In this document: piece after piece, positions 9,104 through 17,926 of the stretch
Layout: each line of letters begins with the position of its first letter
Position numbering within the stretch: the stretch's first letter is position 1
Assembly (NCBI GenBank): GCA_035506275.1
Contig: DATJPT010000019.1
Span: 124,001-188,000 of the forward strand
Reading direction: 5' to 3'
Origin: Bacteroidota bacterium
GTDB taxonomy: Bacteria > Bacteroidota > Ignavibacteria > UBA10030 > UBA8401
Length of the DNA stretch: 64,000 bases
Program-made: the position numbers and the translations under genes
The notes under the pieces: model-generated
Seen by the model: the letters and a program-made list of their open reading frames with translations, nothing else
What the model was told of the DNA's origin: nothing
Database searches by the model: none

Positions 9104-10198
9104 ATGAAACTCACGTCAAGAATATCAACGGCAGTGGTCGCGTGTTTCATTTGCACGGTTTCCGTCCGCGCCGGGGATACGTATATAGCCAAATATGCCG
9201 GTGAATTCATGGCGATCGGCGTCGGCGGACGCGCGCTCGGCCTCGGCGGAGCGTACGTCGCCCTTGCCAACGACGTGACCGCAGGCTTTTGGAATCCGGC
9301 GGGACTCGCCCGCATCAACTACCCGGAATTTGAGCTGATGCACGACGAACAGTTCGGCAGTCTTGAGAACTTTGATTACGGCGCAGTCGCATTCCCGTTC
9401 GGGGCGAACGATACGACCGGCACCGTCGCCGACCAGGACGGCACACTCCGTCCGGTCATCAACTATAACGCCTCGTCGTTCGGCATCAGTGTGATGCGGC
9501 TCGGCATCGACGGCATTCCCGACACCCGCTCGTTGGACACGAACGGCGATGGAGTATTCAACGACCTCGACGGGCGTCCGGATTATTCACAGATAACTTT
9601 TTTCAATTCCGCCGACTGGGCGGTCTACTTTTCGTATGCCCGCCAATATTCGGAACGTCTTTTTTACGGAGCGAACCTCAAATTGATCCGCCGCGATATC
9701 GGAGACTACCATGCAACGGGGATCGGGTTCGACCTCGGAGGAATTTACCAGCCGACCGACAATCTCTCTTTCGGCGCGAATGTTCAGGATATCACCACCA
9801 CGCTCATTGCCTGGAATACCGGAACGAACGAGCTGGTCTCGCCGACGCTGAAGATCGGCGGAGCCTATCTGTTCGAAATTTTCGGCGGCCGGCTCGGTCC
9901 GTCGATCGATACCGATGTCCGTTTTGAGGGGAGAAAATTTTCGTCGACCGCATACCTGGGACCGGTCAGCTTCGACCCTCACGGCGGAGTGGAATTCGAC
10001 TACAAAAAAACCGTCGCCCTGCGCGTCGGCTACGACGATACGAAGAACCTCACGCTCGGCGCGGGGGTCCATCTTCGCAAGCTCGACATCGATTACGCCT
10101 TCGCGAAGTTCAACGGGGAGGATCAGCTGGGGAATTCACACCGCATCTCGCTTCGCTTGATCATCCAGGAAGATAAATACAGACGGGGAGCCGAGTGA
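9104..10198 (+). CDS. PorV/PorQ-family outer membrane beta-barrel protein
   Basis: 364 residues with a signal peptide (cleavage probably after SVRA, residue 23). The opening of the mature protein, with GEFMAIGVGGRALGLGGAYVALANDVTAGFWNPAGLA, is the hallmark of the PorV/PorQ (UPF0164, FadL-like) family; I cite only its short core GGAYVALANDVTAGFWNPAG. The rest alternates beta strands rich in aromatic and Gly residues and ends in a strand of hydrophobic/basic alternation. In Bacteroidota PorV shuttles sorting-domain proteins to the type IX attachment complex; many Ignavibacteria carry several paralogues of unknown job. It is preceded by a folded RNA and terminator and overlaps the next gene by four bases. 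Which paralogue this is cannot be decided here. Confidence 0.85.
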   Translation: MKLTSRISTAVVACFICTVSVRAGDTYIAKYAGEFMAIGVGGRALGLGGAYVALANDVTAGFWNPAGLARINYPEFELMHDEQFGSLENFDYGAVAFPFGANDTTGTVADQDGTLRPVINYNASSFGISVMRLGIDGIPDTRSLDTNGDGVFNDLDGRPDYSQITFFNSADWAVYFSYARQYSERLFYGANLKLIRRDIGDYHATGIGFDLGGIYQPTDNLSFGANVQDITTTLIAWNTGTNELVSPTLKIGGAYLFEIFGGRLGPSIDTDVRFEGRKFSSTAYLGPVSFDPHGGVEFDYKKTVALRVGYDDTKNLTLGAGVHLRKLDIDYAFAKFNGEDQLGNSHRISLRLIIQEDKYRRGAE

Positions 10199-10800
10199 TC
10201 CTGCCGGAATTGTCGGCGGCGATCGCTTCTGCCCGATGGTTTTTTTGTTTCAGCGCCGGCGTTTGCGCCGTCGTCCTCTCGTCCTGTTCTTCTCCGCGCG
10301 TTGCCGCGGTCCAGCGCCCCCCTGCGCATAGCCCTTCCCATAGAGAGAGAATCACTGCGCCCCCCGGCTGGACTGTCGTTCCTGATGGAGGAAAATCGCC
10401 GGTTGCGGAGATGTATCTCATAAAAAACGACGGTGACGCGGCAATGGTGCTGGAGGAATTAAAAGCTTCTGCTTCAGCGAGATCCTCTTTGTCGGATGAA
10501 GATGTATGCGTGCTCGGCAATATTTCGATGCAGAATAAGCTTGGAGCAGGGGACAGCGACCGGAGAATCCTCCGTCTCCCTTCCCCCGCCGGCGACGGAA
10601 AAGACTGCTGCGTTTATGTCTATTCCGAAAGCTCGCTGCTGCGCCGCGTCGTCGTCTTTCGCATGAAAACGAGGATCTTCGAGCTTGAGCTGCGCCAAAA
10701 CAGCGAGTCCCGTCCGCTCTCGTCCGTCGTCGACGCTCAAACGTTCTTTGTCAACTCGCTATTGAAGGGGGGAGAGCGAACATTATTTCCCGGAAATTGA
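10195..10800 (+). CDS. Small predicted lipoprotein of unknown function
   Basis: 201 residues from GTG 10195, sharing GTGA with the stop of the PorV-like gene, so translation is probably coupled. The N-terminus has a hydrophobic stretch ending VVLSSC, a good lipobox with the modified cysteine near residue 31. The mature part has no motif I recognise; it contains a PPGWTVVPDGG phrase and a beta-rich domain to the end, reminiscent of proteins that resemble PsbP/DUF-type envelope lipoproteins, but this is weak. Coupling to the barrel protein suggests an outer-membrane-associated partner. Function unknown. Confidence 0.7.
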   Translation: MILPELSAAIASARWFFCFSAGVCAVVLSSCSSPRVAAVQRPPAHSPSHRERITAPPGWTVVPDGGKSPVAEMYLIKNDGDAAMVLEELKASASARSSLSDEDVCVLGNISMQNKLGAGDSDRRILRLPSPAGDGKDCCVYVYSESSLLRRVVVFRMKTRIFELELRQNSESRPLSSVVDAQTFFVNSLLKGGERTLFPGN

Positions 10801-10818
10801 TTCAGCGCGCGGGAAACG

Positions 10819-13008
10819 CTACTTCGTTTTGAGGATGAAGACGCCGTTCCACTCTTCCGGCGGCGGGTTTTCGAGATACATGCGCGAACGCTCGATGTAT
10901 AACGACGAGGGCGAGTCGTCCGGGTCAATGGCGAGCGCTTCGTTGAACTTGTTGATCGCTTCAGCAAACTGTTTGTTTCTGTATAACGCCAGGCCCGCAA
11001 GATATTTTTCAACGGCAGCAAGCTTTTTGTCGGGGACGCCGTTCCCTTTCCTTCCGAGCAATTCGAAGACTTTGATCGGCAGGGTCTTCCCTTTCACGAC
11101 AAGGAGATCGAGTTCCCGAAATGCGAAATACTCCTTCACGAGTTCCTGCGTCCGTTCGCTTGCCATGATGTACGTTCCGTACTGCTTGTTGGCTCCTTCA
11201 AGGCGCGACCCCAGGTTGACGCTGTCGCCGATGACGGTGTAGTCAAATTTCCCGATCCCCCCCATATTGCCGACGACCATTTCGCCGGTGTTCAATCCGA
11301 TGCGGACATGGACGTTCGGTTTGCCTTCCGCTCTCCACTTTTCCCTGATCTCCACCAGCTTCTCCTGCATTTCGACGGCGGCGTTGCAGGCATGAAGCGC
11401 GTTGTTGTCGAGCTCGACGGGGGCTCCCCAGAACGCCATCACTGCGTCGCCTTCGTACTTGTCAAGCGTGCCGTCGTTCTTGAACACGATCTCCGTCATC
11501 GCGCTCAGATACTCGTTCAGGACCAGGACAAGCTCTTCCGGCGGCAATTTTTCCGAAAAGGTCGTGAAGCCGGCGATGTCGCTGAAGAGAACGGAGAGTT
11601 CCTTCCGTTCGCCGCCGAGCTTCAATTTTTCCGGATGCGCGATCAGCTCGTTGACCACATGAGGGTTCAGATACTGGCTGAACATTCCCTTGATCATCAC
11701 CTTCTGCTTTCGTTCCGTCAGGTATTGATAGACCGCGCTGCCGACGTAATTGGCGAATACGGCCGCGATCGGCGGGACGACCGGGATCAGCAGATTGTGG
11801 GCGGAGAACGCATAATCGGCCAGCGAGATAATGGCATACACTTCAAGGCCGATGAACAGGAGCGCGATCGTCTCGTAGACGAATTCGACCGACGATTTGA
11901 TGAGCTTCAGCGCGGAGACCACGAGGAAACTGAGGAGGGAACAGACGAGCGTGTAGACCAGCTCAACCCATAGTTCGGGGCGGACGATGAAATTTTGATG
12001 GATCAACGTCTGGAGCGCGTTGGCGTGGAGCTCGACGCCGTACATCAGGTTGTTGTCGGGGTTGTCGCGGGGAGCGATCGATACGGGAAAAATGTCCTTC
12101 GATTCGGGAAAAGCGGGGCCGATCAAGACGATCTTGTTCCTGAACGCACCGGTCTGCATCAGTCCGATATCCGGGTCGTCGAACGTATTGATCTGAGTAT
12201 GAAGCTTCGCCTCTTCATTGGTCGTAAATGTCTCGTCGTCGAGGATATCGGCAATGTCGAAGTGCTTGAAAGTTTTTCCCGCAAGGCCGTGATAATTTAT
12301 AAGGATCGAAACGTCGTCGTATTTCGGGATGCGCCGGTCTCCGAGGACGAAATATTTCTTCTCCTCGCTGCACACCGTCGTAGAGGGGAGATGAAGGTAC
12401 TTGTTCATCAGTGCGAACGCGAACGTCGGAAGGAGGGTCTCTTCGCCCGGGTCTTCCGCAAGGACCTTGTACCGCCGGTACAGTCCATCCTCATCGTTCG
12501 GCACGTACACGACGCCGACCGAACTGTCCGCCGAATAGAAGATGTTGTGGTAATTTTCGTTCTTCCGCTTGATCGACACGTTCTCGGCTCTGATCTCTGT
12601 CTTTCCCGCAAGAACGACGTTTCGGTATTTCTTGATCGCCTCAAAAAGCTCCGTGTCATGCTGCGGGCCGTGCCCGTCGGGATCCTCGAACGTCATGTCT
12701 ATTCCGATCGCCAATGCCCCCGCTCTGTTGAGGTTGCGGATCGCCCGCGCGTAATAACTCCGCGGAAAGGGGAAATGATCCGGCACTGTCTGGTCAGATT
12801 TATCGGAGATGGTAACGATGACGACGTCGAGGGAGTCCTCGGAATAGGGGAGGGGACCGCGTTTGGCGAATGATTTATCGATGAAGGAGAGCTTCAGCCG
12901 GTCGAAGAAATGGAATTCAAAGACCGCATCCTGCACGAACACGATGACAAGCAGGGCGATGCCGAGACTGAGCGAAATACGGATGAGCCATGGCGTCAAA
13001 CGTTTCAA
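10819..13008 (-). CDS. Membrane adenylate/guanylate cyclase with CHASE2 sensor domain and C-terminal TPR
   Basis: 729 residues. An N-terminal helix (about 10-27) is followed by an extracytoplasmic CHASE2 domain (about 35-330: FPFPRSYYARAIRNL, GALAIGIDMTFEDPDG), three membrane helices (about 345-420), a class III nucleotide cyclase domain (about 465-640) and a short TPR-like tail (about 670-715). The metal-binding aspartates are visible in LFSDIAGFTTFSE and KYEGDAVMAFWGAP, and GEMVVGNMGG follows, so the cyclase should be active. Product (cAMP or cGMP) cannot be fixed by eye. It is the last gene of a minus-strand group, 21 bases after the large barrel gene, downstream of a FecR-domain gene. CHASE2 cyclases often neighbour FecR proteins, which supports a joint envelope-sensing role. 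Confidence 0.92.
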   Translation of the reverse strand: MKRLTPWLIRISLSLGIALLVIVFVQDAVFEFHFFDRLKLSFIDKSFAKRGPLPYSEDSLDVVIVTISDKSDQTVPDHFPFPRSYYARAIRNLNRAGALAIGIDMTFEDPDGHGPQHDTELFEAIKKYRNVVLAGKTEIRAENVSIKRKNENYHNIFYSADSSVGVVYVPNDEDGLYRRYKVLAEDPGEETLLPTFAFALMNKYLHLPSTTVCSEEKKYFVLGDRRIPKYDDVSILINYHGLAGKTFKHFDIADILDDETFTTNEEAKLHTQINTFDDPDIGLMQTGAFRNKIVLIGPAFPESKDIFPVSIAPRDNPDNNLMYGVELHANALQTLIHQNFIVRPELWVELVYTLVCSLLSFLVVSALKLIKSSVEFVYETIALLFIGLEVYAIISLADYAFSAHNLLIPVVPPIAAVFANYVGSAVYQYLTERKQKVMIKGMFSQYLNPHVVNELIAHPEKLKLGGERKELSVLFSDIAGFTTFSEKLPPEELVLVLNEYLSAMTEIVFKNDGTLDKYEGDAVMAFWGAPVELDNNALHACNAAVEMQEKLVEIREKWRAEGKPNVHVRIGLNTGEMVVGNMGGIGKFDYTVIGDSVNLGSRLEGANKQYGTYIMASERTQELVKEYFAFRELDLLVVKGKTLPIKVFELLGRKGNGVPDKKLAAVEKYLAGLALYRNKQFAEAINKFNEALAIDPDDSPSSLYIERSRMYLENPPPEEWNGVFILKTK

Positions 13009-13029
13009 TGTCGGCCCGGCAGCAGGATG

Positions 13030-15429
13030 TTAGAAGTTGATGCGGTAGATCAGGCTGACGTAGGAATCGTTCTTCACGCCTGAGTTGATGATGTACTGAT
13101 AGTCGAAGGCCGCGTTCTGGTTCCTGGCGATCGCGTAGAGAAGGCCGAGTTCGAGAACGGTCCGCTTGAAATCTCCGAATGTCGGGGCGACCGTTCCGGA
13201 GAGCTTAAGCACGTCCTCGTAAATCTTGTACCGGCCGTTGAGCGTAATGGTCGAGTAGTTCAGCGACGAAGACGAAACGACCTGCCGGACGTTGCCGCCG
13301 GTCGAATCGAGGGTCACGAGCGGGATCGTGTTCAAGCTGACCGTGTAGCCGACCGATGACTCGAGAGGGAATGTATGAACGGTGTTGATGAGAACGAAGC
13401 CGTTGAAGCCTTTGACGTTCTGCTTGTTCGCCGTGTTGTCCATCTTGTTGGAGAAATCCAGGCTCAGCGTCGCATTGTGCCTTCCCCAGTACGAGAAATC
13501 GTACGACGACTGCGCGAAGAAATGATTCGTGATATCGTTGATGGCGCGGGCTGCAACGAGCGAATCGGGGTCGAACGGATCGACCGGGTTCGCGTTGTTG
13601 TTGTTGCCGTAGCCGACCGTGAAGTTGGGCATGTTCGACGTCGGATAGTAGGAGACCGATGCGTTGAACGTCGCGTAGGTGGTCGTCAATGCAACCTCTC
13701 CCTTCGACGTCAGGATCGTGTCCTGTCCGCCGGTGTTGTTCTGCAGCCGTTCGTAGCTTCCGGTCAGGAAGACGCTGTTGCCGACAAGGCGCACTCTGTC
13801 GAAAACGTTGAACCCTTTGACGTCCTTTCTCAGCGCGGACGTTCCTTCGGAAGTATAATCCGCGCCGTGATAGATGTATGTTCCCTTGAGGTAGTTTCCG
13901 AAATAATTGAGGGCGAGTCCCGTTTCATACACCAGCGCCGAGAGTCCCGGCGGCAGCGGCTGGAGGTTCCCGTTGAGCGTGATAACCTTTGAGAGGTATT
14001 TTGTGCCGTACTTCTTCAGGAGATTCTTGGTGTCGCTGCTCAGCTGTGACGTATCGATGCTCGCGTCGGTGAATTCAGGGGCCGAAATATCGACGTTGTT
14101 AAGGCTGTACGACGCCTGCCCGGTCAACTCGAAATGGTGGTTGTCAAACGCGACAAGAAGATCGCTTCCCGCAACGACATTCTCCTCCGGTTTCACCAGC
14201 GTATCGGCGCTGCCGTACTGGTCCTTTGACTTCAAGTACGTGAAGCCGAGCTGAAAATTCTCTCCGTTGCCGAAGCTCGGGCGGACTGCGGTCAGGTTCC
14301 GCTGAAGCGTCGGGGTGGTAATCTGCTGGCTTGAATCGATATCGACCCTCCGGACGACCTGGCCCGACGCATAGTCAAGGTTGAACAAGCCGAGAAGCAG
14401 GTCCGCCGAGACGCCGCGGATGCGTTTGCCGTCGACGATCGTCGTCGGAAATTTTGGATACACGTCGCCGATCCCTAACTGCGCGTATTTTGCGTCGATG
14501 CCGAGCGAATACCGGTTCTGCGGCTGCTGCGTTGGGTTCTCCTCCGAGGTCAAATAGATATTGCCCGTTGTCTTGAGAATGCCGTACGAAGCGTTCGCGT
14601 TGGCATTCAGGCGCCTGTAAGGAGTGACCGTTCCTTTAATATCCTCGTTGCGTCCTTCTGCCTGTGCGTTTCCCGAATACAGAATCTGCTCTCCGGCTGC
14701 TGCGGCTTCGCCCGCCGAAATGAGGCTGAACGTCCGTTCGATCGTATGGTACGGCGCCCCTGTGGTGTCGAACACATCCACGCGGATCGTATGGACCCCC
14801 GTGGAAAGGTTCTTCGGGAGGGCATCGGCGGAAACGATCGTCAGGTCGCCGGCTATCACCGCCATCGGAGTGAGGTCGACGTTGTCGACAAAGACTTTTG
14901 TCCGCTTCCTGTCGACCTCATTGGGAGCGTACACAAAGGAGACCGAGATGTAGACATCCTCCGGCTGAAGCCGCTCCGATTTTTCCGGGCTTAAAAATAA
15001 TATTTCCTGATCCTTCTGCGACCTGATCGCGATCGGAATACGCGTCGGCGTTGCCTGGGGATTTTGATACGGATAAGTTTCGGATGCGCCCGTTGTCGTC
15101 TGAGCCAGGACGTAGGCTTCCATGAACGGCGGCAAAACATCGTCTTCGGGGATCGTCACGACGGCAGAATCGCTCGTGATCACCATCTCGAGGATCCGAA
15201 ATTCCGTTTGCCCGAATTGACGGTAGTACAGGACAACCCGGTTGAGCTCGGTAGACTTTGCCAGTTCCACCGACACGCGAAGGGGGGCCCCCTCCTGCGC
15301 CAGGCCATGATGGATCGCGCGAATGTAGGTATTGATCTGGGAATATGCGGAGCATGAAGCGAAGAATATCGCGGCGGCGAAGAGGCGCATGAAAAATTTT
15401 CGGGACGTTTTCCTCAGGAGAAAGTCCAT
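13030..15429 (-). CDS. Large outer-membrane beta-barrel-like protein linked to FecR and CHASE2 cyclase genes
   Basis: 799 residues; the start may be ATG 15429 or ATG 15390 (MRLFAAAIFFASCSAYS, a shorter signal peptide). After the signal peptide comes a beta-sandwich region (about 35-250) with Ig-like repeats (LRVSVELAKS..., VYISVSFVYAPNEVDRKRTKVFVDN...), then from about 260 to the end alternating amphipathic strands rich in Tyr, Asn and Gly, with a last strand ending in Phe (SLIYRINF), as expected for a Bam-assembled barrel. I do not recognise a named family. It sits 113 bases from fecR-like gene upstream, separated by a hairpin terminator, and 21 bases before the CHASE2 cyclase, so it may be co-transcribed with the cyclase. 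Confidence 0.75.
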   Translation of the reverse strand: MDFLLRKTSRKFFMRLFAAAIFFASCSAYSQINTYIRAIHHGLAQEGAPLRVSVELAKSTELNRVVLYYRQFGQTEFRILEMVITSDSAVVTIPEDDVLPPFMEAYVLAQTTTGASETYPYQNPQATPTRIPIAIRSQKDQEILFLSPEKSERLQPEDVYISVSFVYAPNEVDRKRTKVFVDNVDLTPMAVIAGDLTIVSADALPKNLSTGVHTIRVDVFDTTGAPYHTIERTFSLISAGEAAAAGEQILYSGNAQAEGRNEDIKGTVTPYRRLNANANASYGILKTTGNIYLTSEENPTQQPQNRYSLGIDAKYAQLGIGDVYPKFPTTIVDGKRIRGVSADLLLGLFNLDYASGQVVRRVDIDSSQQITTPTLQRNLTAVRPSFGNGENFQLGFTYLKSKDQYGSADTLVKPEENVVAGSDLLVAFDNHHFELTGQASYSLNNVDISAPEFTDASIDTSQLSSDTKNLLKKYGTKYLSKVITLNGNLQPLPPGLSALVYETGLALNYFGNYLKGTYIYHGADYTSEGTSALRKDVKGFNVFDRVRLVGNSVFLTGSYERLQNNTGGQDTILTSKGEVALTTTYATFNASVSYYPTSNMPNFTVGYGNNNNANPVDPFDPDSLVAARAINDITNHFFAQSSYDFSYWGRHNATLSLDFSNKMDNTANKQNVKGFNGFVLINTVHTFPLESSVGYTVSLNTIPLVTLDSTGGNVRQVVSSSSLNYSTITLNGRYKIYEDVLKLSGTVAPTFGDFKRTVLELGLLYAIARNQNAAFDYQYIINSGVKNDSYVSLIYRINF

Positions 15430-15469
15430 GGCAGACCGGGGAAAGGTGGACGATTAATGGCATCGAATA

Positions 15470-15520
15470 AAAAACCGCCTGCAATCTAAAGAATGACGCC
15501 GAAAATTGCAAGCGGTTTTT
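15470..15520 (-). terminator. Hairpin terminator/attenuator between the FecR-like and barrel genes
   Basis: Bases 15470-15485 pair with 15505-15520 (15 pairs, one C-A mismatch at 15479/15511), loop of 19. On the minus strand the stem is followed by TTTTTTATT. It lies inside a run of co-directional genes and would reduce or separate transcription of the barrel and cyclase genes. Confidence 0.6.
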
Positions 15521-15542
15521 CGCAAGTTGAAAGGGAATCCGA

Positions 15543-16619
15543 TCAATAATCGATGATCATCGTCTTCGCATTTCCATTTGGGTCTGTGAACGGCAGCCGA
15601 ATTTCGTTCGTCCCCGTGGACTGAACCGGGATCACGATCGGGTTCGATTGCGGGTCATTCGGCGGATAGGTCAGGTTGACCCCCGTCTTTGTCCTGAAGA
15701 TGACATAGATCTGCATCGATGGAGAAGCGACATCGGCTCCCGGAACAGCGAAGCTGACCTTGCTTCCGGTCAATGATGCCGGCAATTCCTTGTACGCTGA
15801 GCTCCCCGAACTCTTATACGCCAGCGCGAAGTACGAGACGACGGATTTCAGCGTGTCCACTGGGACGGACGTTTGAACGAGCTCGACCGTTACACTGAAG
15901 TCCTGTCCCGCAGTGACGACCGGAGCTCCGATGGCAAACCCGACCGAGAACCCGCCGGTCGAAGAGGTTCCGTTAGCCGACGTTCCGCCTCCGCCTCCGC
16001 TTCCTAGTGCTCCCTGCAGTTTCTGCAGTTCCTCAGGCGAGGTTTTCTTTATTTCAATTTTCCCGTTGGCATACGAGTACGCCGTTTGTCCGGGCGTGAC
16101 GTTGACCGACTGGTTTGACCTGTTGTTCGTGAAAAGGACGATACCGGCCCCGAGAATCAGCTCGTCCGTGCTGTCAGACCCTGTGATCAGCATCCCTTGC
16201 GTGCCTCGGATCGACGCTACCGATGTCGGCGTCGAAAATTCGAATTTTTCGTTTTCCCTCTTCTTGACGTCAAACGTCAATTCGCCCCTGTCGAGGTTGA
16301 CATCTTTGGAAAATTCTTTATTGGCGGTCAATTCGGCGTGGATGGTGATCTGGGAATTTTCCTGAAGCCGCAGGATCGAATTTTCGATGAACTTGATGAC
16401 CACAAAGGAATTCGCGCCGGTCCTGACCTGGTCTCCCGATAGGAGGGGAGTTGCGGGAGCGGCTTTCGTCCAGGTCTTTCCCTCTTTTAAGAACTCGACG
16501 GTTCCGACCGGCTTGTAAATCAGAGCGACCGGCTTATCAGGATCGAACGCCGGAGCCGCGACCGCCGAGCCGATCGACGAAACAACGGCTGCCAGCAAAA
16601 GGATGAACAATGTTCTCAT
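15543..16619 (-). CDS. Secreted FecR-domain protein with Ig-like C-terminal domain
   Basis: 358 residues. A signal peptide (MRTLFILLLAAVVSSIGSAVAA) leads to a FecR domain at about residues 35-165 (GTVEFLKEG, LLSGDQVRTGANSFVVIKF, SILRLQENSQI, FSTPTSVASIRGTQG), a Gly/Ser-rich linker at about 200-220, and a beta domain (about 225-345) that resembles the sandwich at the front of the adjacent barrel protein, with the shared phrases YPPNDPQSNPIVIPV here and YPYQNPQATPTRIPI there. There is no anti-sigma segment, so it is not a classical FecR regulator. FecR-only secreted proteins are frequent neighbours of CHASE2 cyclases; here the two are separated only by the barrel gene. Confidence 0.85.
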   Translation of the reverse strand: MRTLFILLLAAVVSSIGSAVAAPAFDPDKPVALIYKPVGTVEFLKEGKTWTKAAPATPLLSGDQVRTGANSFVVIKFIENSILRLQENSQITIHAELTANKEFSKDVNLDRGELTFDVKKRENEKFEFSTPTSVASIRGTQGMLITGSDSTDELILGAGIVLFTNNRSNQSVNVTPGQTAYSYANGKIEIKKTSPEELQKLQGALGSGGGGGTSANGTSSTGGFSVGFAIGAPVVTAGQDFSVTVELVQTSVPVDTLKSVVSYFALAYKSSGSSAYKELPASLTGSKVSFAVPGADVASPSMQIYVIFRTKTGVNLTYPPNDPQSNPIVIPVQSTGTNEIRLPFTDPNGNAKTMIIDY

Positions 16620-16650
16620 GGAATATTCTCCGAAAGTCAGTGCTCTTTGA

Positions 16651-17826
16651 TTACTCGAAATGGATTGATTTGATATTGTTCTTATTCTGAGTAAGGATCA
16701 GTTGAAGCTCTTGCGGCGACAACGAAATTCCATTCAGCGTCATGTGCGAGCTGTCAAGGACAAGCTTCTGGTCCTGGACCAGGCTCATAATATCCTGGAA
16801 TGTGCCGCCGCTCAAAGTCATTTGCAGCAGGTTCAAGACCAACGCTCCTTGCGGATCGGCAATGCGGAACAGCCTGAGCGTTCTGAGAGGATCGATCTTG
16901 TAGCCGAATGCAGTCCTGATACCGTCCAGCTCGATCACGTACGATTTTCCGCGCTCAAGCGGACGTGGTCCTTTTAAGATCGTGACACCCGGTCCGGCGA
17001 CCGGCGCTTGAGGGTACGTCAAAATCGTAAGGTTGCCGGAGAGCTGCCGGTCGATCTGAACCTGGAAGTACGGGTCGGCCGCCGAAATCGCGTCTTCAAG
17101 CGACTGCTGTTCTGCCCGCTTCTCGTAGATCGTGATCATCACGCCATGTGTATCATACGCCCATTGAAATTGGGGGAACGGGGACGGGTATTCAACTCCG
17201 TTATCCGACGGCTGGAGGAGCGTGGCATTTGTCGGGTTCGTCACCGTGACCGTGAACGCAGGATTGTTGCTTAGGTCGAGAATTCCGTTCGTCACCTTCC
17301 CTTTCCCCGCAACACTGTCAACGGTGAAAACGATTCTTACACTATAGACGCCGGAGGGGACCTTTCCGCCGTTGGTGGGATCCTGGATAATGTTCTTCAA
17401 CCGTTCCTTCAGCGCCTCATTGACGTTGGAATTGATGTCAATGTCCGACGTGTTGTTTTGTTGTGCGTCGGTGCTCGTGAACACCCTTCCGGTGGTCGGC
17501 ACGGAAAACGGTCTCGTCGTGTTGGCTACGACGATTTGTTTTGCAGGCGGCCCATCCTGATCGAGCGTCACATATCCTTCGATATGCATATCCACCCAAA
17601 CGACGGCTCCCGTGAGATTAACGATCCTCAACGAAAAACTCGTCGGCGAAATATTCTTGATCTGTTCGGTGAGCGGATCGACCAGCGCGGTCGCGTTCAC
17701 GATGTCCGCCTGAGTAACGGTCGGTATGACCGAAATGTATTGGTTGGATTGAGCAGACGCCCGCTGGAACATTCCGAATCCAGCAGCGGTCAATGCAAGA
17801 AACAGGGTAACGCTCTTTGTTCTCAT
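16651..17826 (-). CDS. Secreted protein of unknown function, first gene of the FecR/barrel/cyclase group
   Basis: The ATG at 17826 is chosen because GGGAG lies seven bases upstream; an upstream ATG at 17865 adds 13 residues before the basic start of the signal peptide. The protein has 391 residues: signal peptide MRTKSVTLFLALTAAGFGMF..RASA, then beta-rich domains. Residues about 25-190 look like a fibronectin/bacterial Ig-type fold; about 195-320 (PSPFPQFQWAYDTHGVMITIYEKR, SYVIELDGIRTAFG) resembles the carbohydrate-fold 'WQ' modules found in FecR-linked proteins; the C-terminus is helical. I cannot assign a family. It is 31 bases before the FecR-like gene, so the two are likely one unit. Confidence 0.75.
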   Translation of the reverse strand: MRTKSVTLFLALTAAGFGMFQRASAQSNQYISVIPTVTQADIVNATALVDPLTEQIKNISPTSFSLRIVNLTGAVVWVDMHIEGYVTLDQDGPPAKQIVVANTTRPFSVPTTGRVFTSTDAQQNNTSDIDINSNVNEALKERLKNIIQDPTNGGKVPSGVYSVRIVFTVDSVAGKGKVTNGILDLSNNPAFTVTVTNPTNATLLQPSDNGVEYPSPFPQFQWAYDTHGVMITIYEKRAEQQSLEDAISAADPYFQVQIDRQLSGNLTILTYPQAPVAGPGVTILKGPRPLERGKSYVIELDGIRTAFGYKIDPLRTLRLFRIADPQGALVLNLLQMTLSGGTFQDIMSLVQDQKLVLDSSHMTLNGISLSPQELQLILTQNKNNIKSIHFE

Positions 17827-17926
17827 ACCACTCTCCCGGAAAATTGAAGGCACTCTTGATGACATGGAGTTAAGATACAGGATTAATCGTACACTTCGCT
17901 GTGTTGAAAGTCACCGAACGGAACGG

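Noticed and set aside
11995-12873. 292-codon plus-strand frame within the CHASE2 cyclase gene
   Set aside because: Antisense shadow with Arg/Val/Asp bias and no motif.
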